Shown in pieces: positions 54,096-64,000 of a DNA stretch of 64,000 bases. The DNA is from Ciona savignyi. Its lineage: Eukaryota > Chordata > Ascidiacea > Phlebobranchia > Cionidae. Location: positions 791,175 through 855,174 of the forward strand of contig CH003041.1 of NCBI GenBank assembly GCA_000149265.1, written 5' to 3'. The translations under genes were made by a program, and so were the position numbers. A model generated the notes under the pieces. It was not told the origin of the DNA, did no database searches, and was given only the letters and a program-made list of their open reading frames with translations. Every line of letters begins with the position of its first letter. Position 1 is the stretch's first letter.

Positions 54096-54245
54096 TTAGG
54101 CTTTGGCCGGGCGCGGCTTATGTTCCTGATCTTACGGGATTCGACGCACAGTCCACACAGAAAGAACACGGCAAAAGTCGCAGCTTCCGGTTTAAACAAA
54201 GAATCGGCAAGCCTCAATAACCAAAAAAACGGACTGTCTATCAAT

Positions 54246-54294
54246 CGCTTCGCGCTGTTATTACGACGCGAATAGTCGTAATAACAGCGAAGCG
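54246..54294. repeat. Strong hairpin
   Basis: CGCTTCGCGCTGTTATTACG and its near-perfect complement are separated by a loop of about 7 bases (arms of about 20-22 bp). Confidence 0.85.
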
Positions 54295-54299
54295 TTCAC

Positions 54300-55222
54300 G
54301 AGTAAAGTGCTTTGATTTATTGGTGTGTTTTCTTGACAACGTTTTGACAATAAACAAACTATCTTCGAACAAGCGTGGACCTGACCTTGTAGTCGGATTG
54401 GAGTCAGCAAATTCGAGTCACGCGCGCAGCACTGAGCGTTTATCTACAACGCCCATTGTGCAACCCACAGAGGGCAAACCCTCTTAACAAAACTGTCAAA
54501 CGTTGCAGTAGCCATTGTGCCAAGCAAACATGCTATATATCTTAGTCACCCGAAGAGTATATAAACAAAATATAGATTAATGCTATATGATGCTCAATTA
54601 ACTTTTCAATGCAGTATAAAAATAAACAAAATGAGATCAACCGGTAAATACTTTAACGGCGTGCAGACCATGTTGCAGTGGCAATCATTACGGCCCAGTA
54701 GTTTGGTGGGTCAGTATGTCGCCCTTAAGCCAAACGGTTATTGTCGGACCGGATCTGATCTCTAGCCAGTCAGTAGTGTCATTTTTCTTTCTCGGGGATA
54801 ATTAGGAATATGTTATATTAAAACTCGCCCAGCATTGCCTTCGATATTTCGGTGAAAAATTATTCATTATTCGATGTTACTGCAGTTCGAAAGATAGTAG
54901 GTCTATGCTTGGCCATTAACACACCGACGAAAGTAAGTTAATGTTCATGCAGATTTTAATCTGGTTTAGGATACTCGTATCTTATTCCTATGAATGGGGA
55001 AAAACTAGAAGCACAGTTGTTTGCCAAAATCGTTATATTACCTTGCTTTAACCAGAGGGCGACAGTAATTCAGAATACAACAGAACCATCATCACCGTAT
55101 CTATAGTTTATCGAGTTCAATACTCAATATACCATCCGTAGGCCACGTCTGCATTACCGAAATACGCTGCTTAAATTCGGTTTTAAAATTTATACACTGT
55201 TTAAACTAGGTTTATAATTTAA
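54300..55222. other. Gene-poor stretch with SINE remnants
   Basis: A diverged plus-strand SINE head lies at 54688-54775 (AGTTTGGTGGGTCAGTATG ... CTCTAGCCAGTC) and a reverse tail at about 54963-55045. Nothing else is seen. Confidence 0.45.
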
Positions 55223-55494
55223 TAAGATATTCATGTTTATCCCCGTGAATGGGAAAACCAAGGGGATTATCACACGGGCAATCGTCAAATCACCTCGCGC
55301 CGACCTTCGGGTAACCGGAGCTATTGCAGTGTTTTGTGTATGATTCACAGGTTCTTTTAATTTAGTAGAACCCATTAATCCGTTGGGTTTAGGCAATGTC
55401 CGTTAAGTGATACAACCGACTACTAGCGACCAGTTTAGAACCTCCCTTCGGCTGAAAGGCGACACACTAAACCACCAGACTAATCTTCCGGACG
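55223..55494 (-). repeat. tRNA-SINE copy
   Basis: AAGATATTCATGTTTATCCC to AACCACCAGACTAATCTTCC; nearly full length. Confidence 0.88.
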
Positions 55495-55681
55495 TATACA
55501 CTGCTTATACTACTTTTTTATATTTACACAACTTAAACTAGGTTTTTAAATTTATACACTGTTTAAAACTGTTTAACTTCTGTATTGTCTTACTGTCTAA
55601 ACCTTATTCTATAATTTGGACAAGTTAACAACGAGGTTGACATTCTATTTTAAACGTCATTTCCGAGACATTTTTTATTGA

Positions 55682-58600
55682 TCATCTTTTTAAACATTTT
55701 AGTTTTTCTGCCACAGAAGGCAAAACTTGTTCGTAAATTGGGGTCAATTCCTTGACAGAATCTTCTGGAATGTTCAGCATTTTGACTTTACTTTTACCGG
55801 CATCAGTGATCATTTTCTTAAAGTGGAATATCTAAAAAACAACGGCATAGATCAGTTGGTTGGTTTATACCATTTTAGTCGAAAATTTGTTGGATTGAAA
55901 CGAGTGGATTAGATTAAGGGTTACTGAAACTGTTGCATTGTGTTTGTATATGAAACTTATACGATAGGATATTCGTATTTATCGCCGTGAGTGGGAAAAC
56001 CAAGGGGGTTAACACACGAGCAATCGTCAGATCACCTTGCGCCCACCGTCGGGTTACCGAAGCTATTGCAGAGCGTTGTATATGATAGACAAGTTCCTTC
56101 AATTTGGTAGAACCCATTATTCCACTGAGTTCAGGCAATGTCCGTAAAGTGCCTTGCCCAAGGACACAACCAACTAGCTAGCGACCAGTTTTGAACCTGC
56201 AATCCATCATTTGTGCAACGCACAAAACCATCCCAACCCCTCTTGTTTTACACAAATTTAGTTAATTTCTATCCATACCTCTTGCTTCCTGATAAGCGTG
56301 TACGCTGTGCCACTCGCACCTGCCCGGGCTGTGCGTCCAATTCTATGGATGTACGTCTTGATGAGGGGAGGAACGTCGTAGAGGATCACATGATCCACCG
56401 ATGGAACATCCAACCCACGGGCCATTGCGTCCGAACACACAAGGCTGCGTGGGAACAAGAAAACAAATAAATACAATTTAAAGTTTACAACCCCAACTGG
56501 GGTGTTGTATGGATTATGTAGTACCAGTCACCCCTCCACCACTCTTATAAAACATATGGAAAGTAAAAAGAAGAAATGAGTTAACCGGTCTAGTAAATTA
56601 AATGTGTTGTCTTTCACAATTTAAAGCAGGTTTGGCAGTTGTTATTATTTGATATCGTCTTACAGCAGCTGACTAGCCTATATAAAACATCAAAGTGAGT
56701 TTGATTTTAAAAATATTCATATTTAAAGGGGCAAAGACTGTAAATTGTCCAACAACTCGGAAGCACAAAAAAGTGTTCAGGCTGCCGATCGAACCCAGAA
56801 TATACCAGATAAGAAACATCGATGCAAATCCCGAGGCCATAATGATGTATACAAAAAAAATCCTACAATCGATTCTGCATTAAAGAATTCCATTAATGGT
56901 AGGTTTTCCCTGCTATCGTCTTGCTTTATATGTCACCTTAATAGAGCTAGCTATATTGGATTGTTGGAGTTATACTTGTTACTGATTATATAAAAATGCT
57001 ATGGATTCTGTGATTTAAGGGACTGTCAGGAATTTTAAAAGAAAGTGAAGCTTAGTGTTTAGGTTACTTATTGTCGGTTGCTTAATATACAAGTATAACT
57101 TCTGCACCAAGGCTGCGAACAGTCATAGCTTTTCAACAAATTCTTCGCAGCTTGTAATGGTATTTGAAATATTATTTTAAGTATTTTTGTCTTAGCGTTT
57201 ATTTTATAGCATTGTTCAGGATGACTTACATGTTTATTTTACCGGCTGAGAAATCCTTTAAAACCTTGCTACGTTTTGTGGTGGGCAGGTGAGATGCGAA
57301 TTCGGTGCATGTGAAGTCACTTCTTCCTGGAGATAAATAGGAGATTCATGTTTATCCATGTGAATGGGAAAACCGAGGGAGTTAACACACATGCAATCGT
57401 CAGATCACCCACCATCGGGTTACCGGAGCTATTGCAGTGTGTTGAACCCATTAATTTGCTGGGTTCAGGCAATGTCGGTAAAGTGCCTTGCCCAAGGACA
57501 CAACCGACTAGCTAACTATACACAAACATATCAACAAACGAGAACAAATTAAAGTAAACCAAGAAAACCTTGTTACAAATTTTGTAATTTGGTCTGAGAT
57601 TTATCTTTGAGTGTTAAATGGTATTATAACAACCAAAAAAGTATGTCTTGGACGGCAAATTGCCTCATATTCAGAAATGTGCAAAAAATAAAGCTTTTGT
57701 AGGAATTGTTCAGCATTTTTCCTTGCGTTAAGTGTTTCATTTAAAAGTGCAAAAAAAAAGAAAATGCAATAGCGCTGGCAACGTTACTATGAGCATGTGA
57801 TAGAAGGTAGGACCCAAAATGGAAATGAATATCTGTTAGAAAACAGAATTATTTACATCAAAAACAAACAACAACAACGAAAATCCACCTGCAGCCTCTG
57901 CATACAGCTGTATTAGAACTGTTAGTCTTCGGGCAGTTTCGATTGATCCAGCAAAACATAAAACTCTGCTTTTATCCAACGCAAGATGCAAGACGGCCAG
58001 AGGTTTTTCACCAGGAGTGCATTTGATCAAATATTCCTAGGAACAAGACTATGGTTATTAGAAAGTGTTTCATATGGTAACCCATAACCTTTCTATGTAT
58101 TCATTGTGGCGACAATAACTTTTTCATAACCTTTCTATGTATTTAGTGTGGCGACAATAACTTTTTCATAACCTTTCTATGTATTTAGTGTGGTGACAAT
58201 AACCTTTTCATAACCTTTCTATGTATTTAGTGTGGTGACAATAACACCAATAAATTATTTTTAAGTAAACCACTAACTAGTAAGTTGAACATTTTAAAAT
58301 AAAACGGGAGTGGCGAAAAAAATGTCTGTGTTACGCCTTTTTTCTTATAATTTAATTTTAAGTCATCATAATACTGCTATCACATAACGCCACTATAAAA
58401 ATTAAGGGTTTAGTCAAATTTACATCAAGTTTTCTTAGCTTTGACGTTACTGACACTCGGTTGCCTAAACAAATAAATGGAACACAGACATGTATTTAAT
58501 TTATTAATAACTTTTTTTTTACCTCAAGGAGGTAAATCAGCAGTTTGTTTAAAAACAAGGAGGCTATGATATCATTGAAAACCAACTGCATAGTTTAGTT

Positions 58601-61600
58601 CATCATGCTTCAACCAAAACTTAGTAGGTTTAAACCAACACCTGAACCCAGTGGATTTTTGAATTGAAATAAAAGCAAAAATCTATCGATCATATTAAAT
58701 ACACAGCAATAGCTACAGTGGGGACGTCATTTAAAGTGCCTTTACCTGTGTGCTAATGTTTCTTTGCATAATCCCAGGGTAATCTGATTACAGGTGTGAT
58801 AAAGTTTTCTTACGTTATTCATCGGTAATATAATTTACCGGTGTGATAACTTATTTCATTTTTCGCAATCACAGGGATAATATTTAATATTACTCAACTC
58901 CTAACATTCTTACCTCCAAACCAACAGGGGTTGTGTATTTCCCGATGAAATTATCGTCCTCAGTTTTCACGCCAATCTCCAGGGCCTTAGGGGCAGCGGA
59001 AAATAACCTCGGTTGAAATAAATTAAGTTGCTGAAGCTTTTCTGGGTCCGCGCTTAGGGTGGCAGAGAAAAGTAACTTTTGCAGCTGAAAAAAGGTTTTT
59101 GTTAAATGGTTGTTTGGCAGGATGCCTCATTAGTGGACTGTCATTCGACAATGTCAGATTGGACCCAGTTGAGAACTTGTTGATTGTGTTTCAAAGCCTT
59201 ATTCACATCAAGACTGAGCAAGGTTTAGTTGGGATGTTTCTTGTTTGTTTTATTGTGTAATAAAATTTACCTTTGCTTAACCCAAGCATGGGTCAGCTGT
59301 TATATGACCAGTTTCAATTTTGTGTTAATTTACCATGGTGCCGTGTTACATTATGGGCAGTGTGAAATTGTACAACTGTACACATATACTATTTATATAC
59401 ATAAAAATAATTTCTGCGCATAGCCAAATTCTATACACTTGCATCAATTTGATGGTGTTTTTACCACAGTGCCATGTTACAATACTGGTGTAAAAATACA
59501 CTTTTCAGTGTAGACATTTCTGGCTTAAAAATTAAGCCTAAAAAAGTATTGCTTAGCTTAAGTGTACGCTTTGGGCAATGCGCAAGTCACTTAAAACCAG
59601 TGTATATTAAACAAGTAAAGAAATCACTTTATAAATATATTACTGTTTTTTATAAAAAATACAATTAGTGTAATAATTCCAGTAATTTGACGGTGAGTTT
59701 GAAATAGAACAACTATGTTTTAATTCAACATCCCTGCTATGTCCTAACATGATAAAAAATAGCGCAGTTAACTGAGAATAGAAAAATCATCTTACCGGTA
59801 TTCTGCTTTGAGTGACACTGAAACAAAATTAACATTTTAATAAAGAAGATTTAATTAAATGATAGAAACACTTTTATTGTATCAATAATGAAAAGAAAAA
59901 AGCACAGATTTTACCTCCTTATTGTCAGACTGCCAGGCACAGGCTTGGTTCTATTTTTGTAAACGTTATCTTCAACCAATGTGAGCCACCGTTGTTTAAT
60001 TTGCTCCATCATTCTGTCCGCTTCATCTATTACCAAGAACCTGAAGAATCGAAAAGAGTTAATAGGCATGCTGATGCTGATTAAGCCAAAGGATTAGATG
60101 GGATATTCATGTTTTATTCTTGTGAATAAGAAAATGAAATTATCACATGGAACACTCTTGTAATGGTATATGATTGACTTTTTTTTTTCATTTTAAAAAT
60201 AACCCATTGTCCACGTATTCAGACAATGTCTGGTAAGAACCATGCCCAAGGACACAAACGATTAGCTAGTGACCAATTTCAACCTGACTACCCTTTGGCT
60301 GAAAGGCGAAGCACTAACCCACCAAGTAAATAGCAAGTGCTTGATTTTATCTATGAATCTAATTGACGATTACAGTTAAAGTATCTACCATATTGATATA
60401 TCACCCAGCTATGCTGTTGGTTATATTTCGAAGCTCCAATCAGTGCTTAAAAAGACAGTAGAACGGCAGTAGTGTAACATGGATTGTTGGACAATTTCAC
60501 AACATTTTTATTTAAAAAAATAAGTAATAATATGTAACAGACATTTAACCACAATACTAACTCGTAATCCCAAAGAATGATTAATGTAAAAAGAACAGGC
60601 AGACCAAGGAACAACAATATTCAAACCTCCGTACCTTAACTTGGTCAAATCAAATTCCCTCTCTTCTGATAAATGATCCACCAATCTACCTGGAGTTGCC
60701 ACAACAATATCAGGTGGATAACGAACTCCATTTTTCCTGAATATATACATAATATGTTTTATAAATAAAACATAATTGGTTGAAAATTATACCAGAGTGA
60801 ATTTGCAATGGTGTAATTCCCAATTTATGCCAATAGTAAGTCAGTTAATGAACAGCAAAATATAACACAAGTATTTATTAGGCTAAATACAGTAATTTGT
60901 ATAATAATAATAAGGTTTATTATTAGGTATGTTTAGTGGTAATTTAGAGATAGTTAATTAATAGTATGTATTTGACATCAAACCGTTGTGCAAGAGTGTA
61001 CAAGTTATCATAAATTATAGGATTTGCACAACCTAGGCTTCATTACGTCCCACCCTTCAAAATAAATTTCCTCAAAAAATTGTTTTCCTAAAATCTGAAA
61101 TTTCCTAAAATTCGGCCAAACCCGCTCACCCAATGCTGGTCAGCAAGCGCTGCTCCTGCTGTAGATTTCCCTTCACTCCAGTGATCAGCACGCACTTCAG
61201 CTTGGTGTTTCTGCACAGCGCCGTGAACACTTTGTAAATCTGGGCGGACAATTCTCGCGTTGGGGAAACCACCAATGCTCGGGTGGCCGGTACAACTCTC
61301 TGCATTAACGCCTGAAATAAGAGCAAAAACGTTTAACAAAATTTAAAGTAAATTTTCCGTAGCCTTGGTTGTGGATTCCTGTAATGGCATCGGTTGCCAC
61401 CCCATTTTAAAATATAAAAACAGTACTGGCATTTCTTTTGTACCCAGTACAATCTCTTGGAGATGTAATGAGCAGCAGGATGAATTTGTAGTATCAAACT
61501 TATAGCTTATCTTAGCAAAATTGGCAATTTTATCATTTTTTGGTAAAAACATTTTAAACTGGTTGCTTTTAACTAATGTCACATCAGCACACTTCATTTC

Positions 61601-62446
61601 GTTTACAAAGAATAAAAATCAACACCTATGACTCAAAATGTGGTTAAACAACAAGTAAATCGATATACAAAACAATCTTCACCTGTACAATGGGCAGGGC
61701 AAAAGCCATGGTTTTCCCACTGCCGGTGGGAGCGCTCACACAGATATCTCGAGGTGGAAAAGTCTGTTCGCCGATGCCACGACGTGTATCCCGCAATATG
61801 AAGGGAATCACTTTCTGCTGAACTGGTGGTCAATACATTTAGTGAGGGGTGGGCAGCTGATTTAGGGATTTATTATATTTATTTAACGTAAACTTGTACA
61901 TGGTGATAGTAAAACCTTTTAGTCATAAGCTACCTCCTACTGTGTTTAGTTTACTTGATTTAGCATTTTCTCAGCCCAAAAATACATTATATTACAATAA
62001 CTTATCTTCAAACTAGATAACACAATCAAAACATTGTGTTGAAAAGGTATGTATAAAAAAAGGGAAATGCAGCCATATAATTACAAACGCAGCCATTTAA
62101 TCCTGGAAAATCTACACTACCACTGGAAAACTTTAACTCAAAATGTACAAAATAAAGCACTGAATTTTGAACTATAAAGTGCACCTAATACAATGAAATC
62201 CTGCTTCAGAAGCAATAACCATGTGGTTATTTGTGTGCAGGTTACTTAAAATTTTATTTTTTTTTGTTTTTAAAGCGTCAACCACACATAAGTACCTGGA
62301 AAGAGCTGCACAATTCCCAATTCTTTTAAATTCTCGATCAAAATTGGGTCAATCTGCGGCTCAACATCAGTCAAAAGCTGTAGTTCCGATTTGATGTCGT
62401 CGATAATAATGCGATCAGTGATCCATCTTGGCAGATGCCTTGTAAC
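55682..62446 (-). CDS. DDX51: DEAD-box RNA helicase DDX51 (N-terminus missing)
   Basis: DDX51/Dbp6-type helicases act in nucleolar large-subunit ribosome assembly. Eleven exons with matching phases: 62296-62446, 61683-61822, 61130-61311, 60635-60736, 59915-60040, 59796-59817, 58914-59084, 57889-58036, 57230-57326, 56279-56444 and 55682-55831, giving 484 residues plus stop. Motifs in order: FPVQQKVIP (Q), SAPTGSGKT (I), PTREL (Ia), ATPGRLVDH (Ib), VIDEADRM (II), LLFSATLS (III), SRVLCF (IV), [11 protein letters not shown] (V) and [10 protein letters not shown] (VI). The run [13 protein letters not shown] is produced only if the 22-nt microexon is used. The C-terminus [13 protein letters not shown] ends 7 bp before an AATAAA. 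Upstream exons (about 100-150 residues in relatives) were not found before 64000. Confidence 0.95.
55963..56204 (-). repeat. tRNA-SINE copy
   Basis: GATAGGATATTCGTATTTATC to GACCAGTTTTGAACCTGC. Lies in the last intron of DDX51. Confidence 0.88.
57338..57516 (-). repeat. tRNA-SINE copy with an internal deletion
   Basis: AGGAGATTCATGTTTATCC, then GTGTTGAACCCATTAATTTG, missing the segment between; ends CAACCGACTAGCTA. In a DDX51 intron. Confidence 0.82.
58085..58246 (+). repeat. 42-bp tandem repeat, four copies
   Basis: Unit ATAACCTTTCTATGTATTTA then GTGTGGCGACAATAAC...; small differences (GGCGAC/GGTGAC). In a DDX51 intron. Confidence 0.92.
60088..60335 (-). repeat. Diverged tRNA-SINE copy
   Basis: GGGATATTCATGTTTTATTC to GGCGAAGCACTAACCCACC. 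Confidence 0.75.
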
Positions 62447-62477
62447 CTGGAAATTTTGGTTTTTAATTGTCCGACCG

Positions 62478-62619
62478 TTTAGTGTGACACCTTCGAACCG
62501 AAAGGTTGCAGAAAAGAAACTGGTCGCTCCTCGGTTGTTTTCTTGGGCAAGGCCCTTAACAGACATTACACGAACCCAGGGAATTAATAGGTTTTGCCAA
62601 ATTAAAGGAACGTGTCTAT
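62478..62619 (+). repeat. SINE head ending at a hAT terminus
   Basis: CCGTTTAGTGTGACACCTTC through GGAACGTGTCTAT, then abrupt change at 62620. Confidence 0.78.
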
Positions 62620-62720
62620 TAGGGATGCACAAACTAGAATATCGAATCTTCCTACGGGATTCGAATCCAAATATTACGTTTATTTCGAATATTTGGATTC
62701 GAAATAATATACATTGCACG
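62620..62720. mobile_element. Left end of a hAT element related to 40314-41055
   Basis: TAGGGATGCACAAACTAGAA, then repeated GGATTCGAATCC-like motifs. Starts inside a SINE. The right end and duplication were not found, so its length is unknown. Confidence 0.6.
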
Positions 62721-63042
62721 TTAAGAAACTATAATTGCATGGAGTTCCTTTTTATTTCCATTGTACATATTGCAATAGCGTTGATTACAACGGATATTAT
62801 AAGCGCGCAGACTTCCACCGTTGCGCCGCAATGTCTGTTTTATAATAACGCAAAAAATTCCCTGCGCATTTAAATAATTATCACATTACATCGTCTAACC
62901 GCAGCGCCGCTTTTCCAGCGGTGTTTATTGCTTTGATCGGCGGTTTGACCTAGGGTTACGTTGACCTAGATTCAATACAGGACCACTGACGACGCACTTC
63001 CGTTTTCCCCATGTTCTTTCCATTACTAAGTATTAGCTAGAG

Positions 63043-63904
63043 CAGGGGTTCCCAAGCTTTTCTCAGGACGACCCCAAAGACAACTTTCAAGTGTCCAATG
63101 CGACCCAAGGTCAATATATATTTTTCACGAAACTTTGGACTAGTTTAGAGCCTCTTTCACTGGACTTTTGAGTTTGGTCATGTGGTAGTATTAAGTAAAA
63201 TAAGCAATAAAACATTTAAAAAACTTTTCCATTATGGCTGAAAAACAAGTTTTATTTAATAAACACATTTCGATTAATTCTATTACACAAGCACGTTACA
63301 TGGTCTTATGTATACTGCCTGAGGCTTGAACTTACTTTACTTATTCCTTGAAAAAGAATTTAAGCACACACAGGTAGAGCATGTGCTTACTTGCCTCTGC
63401 TAGCCTATCATTTATAAAAAAAGCATGGATTAGAAAAAAAGTCAACTGCTTGATAGCCATTATATGCTATTTTGATTGAAAACTGAAAAGCCTAACCTAC
63501 TCTTTCACTGCTATTCCAAATTTAAATTAAATATTAGTTCCAATACTTGTCAGCCTACTGATAGCAAACTATCTTTGCTGCAAAGTACATACAAACAATT
63601 CAACTCTGCAAATCAACAACGTGTCATTCCATTATGAACAATCAAACAGTGATGTCACAATAAGCACCTACATTTTCGATAGCATAAGTACAGACTTAGT
63701 TAGAGTGATGCCTATAAGCCTGTTTTACAGTAAGCCATGGTACAAACTGCTAAATTTAACATGGTTTGTCAAATCTTAGATGTTTTGTACATCCATTATT
63801 ACCATACCTCACTGACCCCACCGACCCCATGACCTGTTTGCGACCCCACCCACTTATCACTCCGACCCCATTTTGGGTCGCGACCCCTGGTTTGGGAACC
63901 CCTG
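63043..63904. mobile_element. 862-bp non-autonomous hAT element
   Basis: Ends CAGGGGTTCCCAA and TTGGGAACCCCTG are inverted, with internal GACCCC/GGGTCG motifs near both. Perfect 8-bp duplications AGCTAGAG at 63035-63042 and 63905-63912. No ORF. Confidence 0.95.
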
Positions 63905-64000
63905 AGCTAGAGAGAACAGTAGGCTAACATCGGTTACCGGTTAACGGTTTTTTTCTTTAGCCCTCGCAGACACATAAATATTTGGTATATTCTTTCCGTA

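Larger units (their letters stand above)
51875..54220 (+). pseudogene. Coding-like sequence split by the Harbinger-type element
   Basis: An ORF from 51875 (GPLLPDKNPRNGRVSAFK, VKRGTQNEDGTQTVGE) runs into the element at 52094. Just beyond the element, 54096-54220 again looks coding (YVPDLTGFDAQSTQKEHG ... KQRIGKPQ, then stop). Both flanks are GC-richer than their surroundings. If one TTA is removed with the element, the frames are off by one, so either a splice or a break is needed. Not recognised. Confidence 0.3.

Noticed and set aside
62955-63030. First exon of DDX51 on the minus strand (MERTWGKRKCVV...)
   Set aside because: No recognisable N-terminal similarity, and the donor was one of several weak options.

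Overview
The window reads as AT-rich animal nuclear DNA. It has spliced genes with short GT-AG introns, dense insertions of several transposon classes, and two 100-N assembly gaps (10620-10719 and 43123-43222). The gene set and compact layout, together with a tRNA-headed SINE family ending in (TATCC)n, point to a tunicate, most likely Ciona. That assignment is inferred from gene style and the repeat family; no database comparison was possible.

Layout. From 1 to 10087 on the minus strand lie the first twelve coding exons of clathrin heavy chain; the gene runs off the left edge. A gene-poor stretch to 17.3 kb hides a three-exon gene for a 62-residue secreted, cationic, cysteine-containing peptide (13724-15880, minus). 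A full-length but broken LINE (17349-22342) has a 16-bp target-site duplication (TSD) and an ORF1 with an unusual Cys-rich tail. Next is an 11-copy tandem array built from a tRNA-like 5' half (23317-23990). At 24010-27564 (minus) is a secreted H-type plus C-type lectin gene whose C-lectin exon is split by a 1.76-kb hAT element. A solo LTR (28476-29036) and a cluster of roughly 330-bp repeats with a 20-bp palindrome (29205-31870) follow.

CSTF2 (minus) and an ABHD12-like lipase (plus) are both uninterrupted ORFs, arranged head to head with 375 bp between start codons. ALDH3 (36522-46504, minus) is complete in twelve exons, encodes 496 residues and ends in a CaaX box. DDX51 (55682-62446, minus) has eleven exons in the window, including a 22-nt microexon; its N-terminus is not found.

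Mobile DNA dominates the accessory space. There are about twenty SINE copies, several used as landing sites: a hAT element in one, a 9-bp-TSD MITE in another, and a young non-coding LTR element with nearly identical LTRs in a third. A 2.0-kb PIF/Harbinger-like element carries only a MADF-type gene, and there are several hAT miniature elements with 8-bp TSDs. Clathrin, CSTF2, ABHD12, ALDH3 and DDX51 are unrelated housekeeping genes; apart from the CSTF2/ABHD12 shared promoter region there is no sign that they work together.
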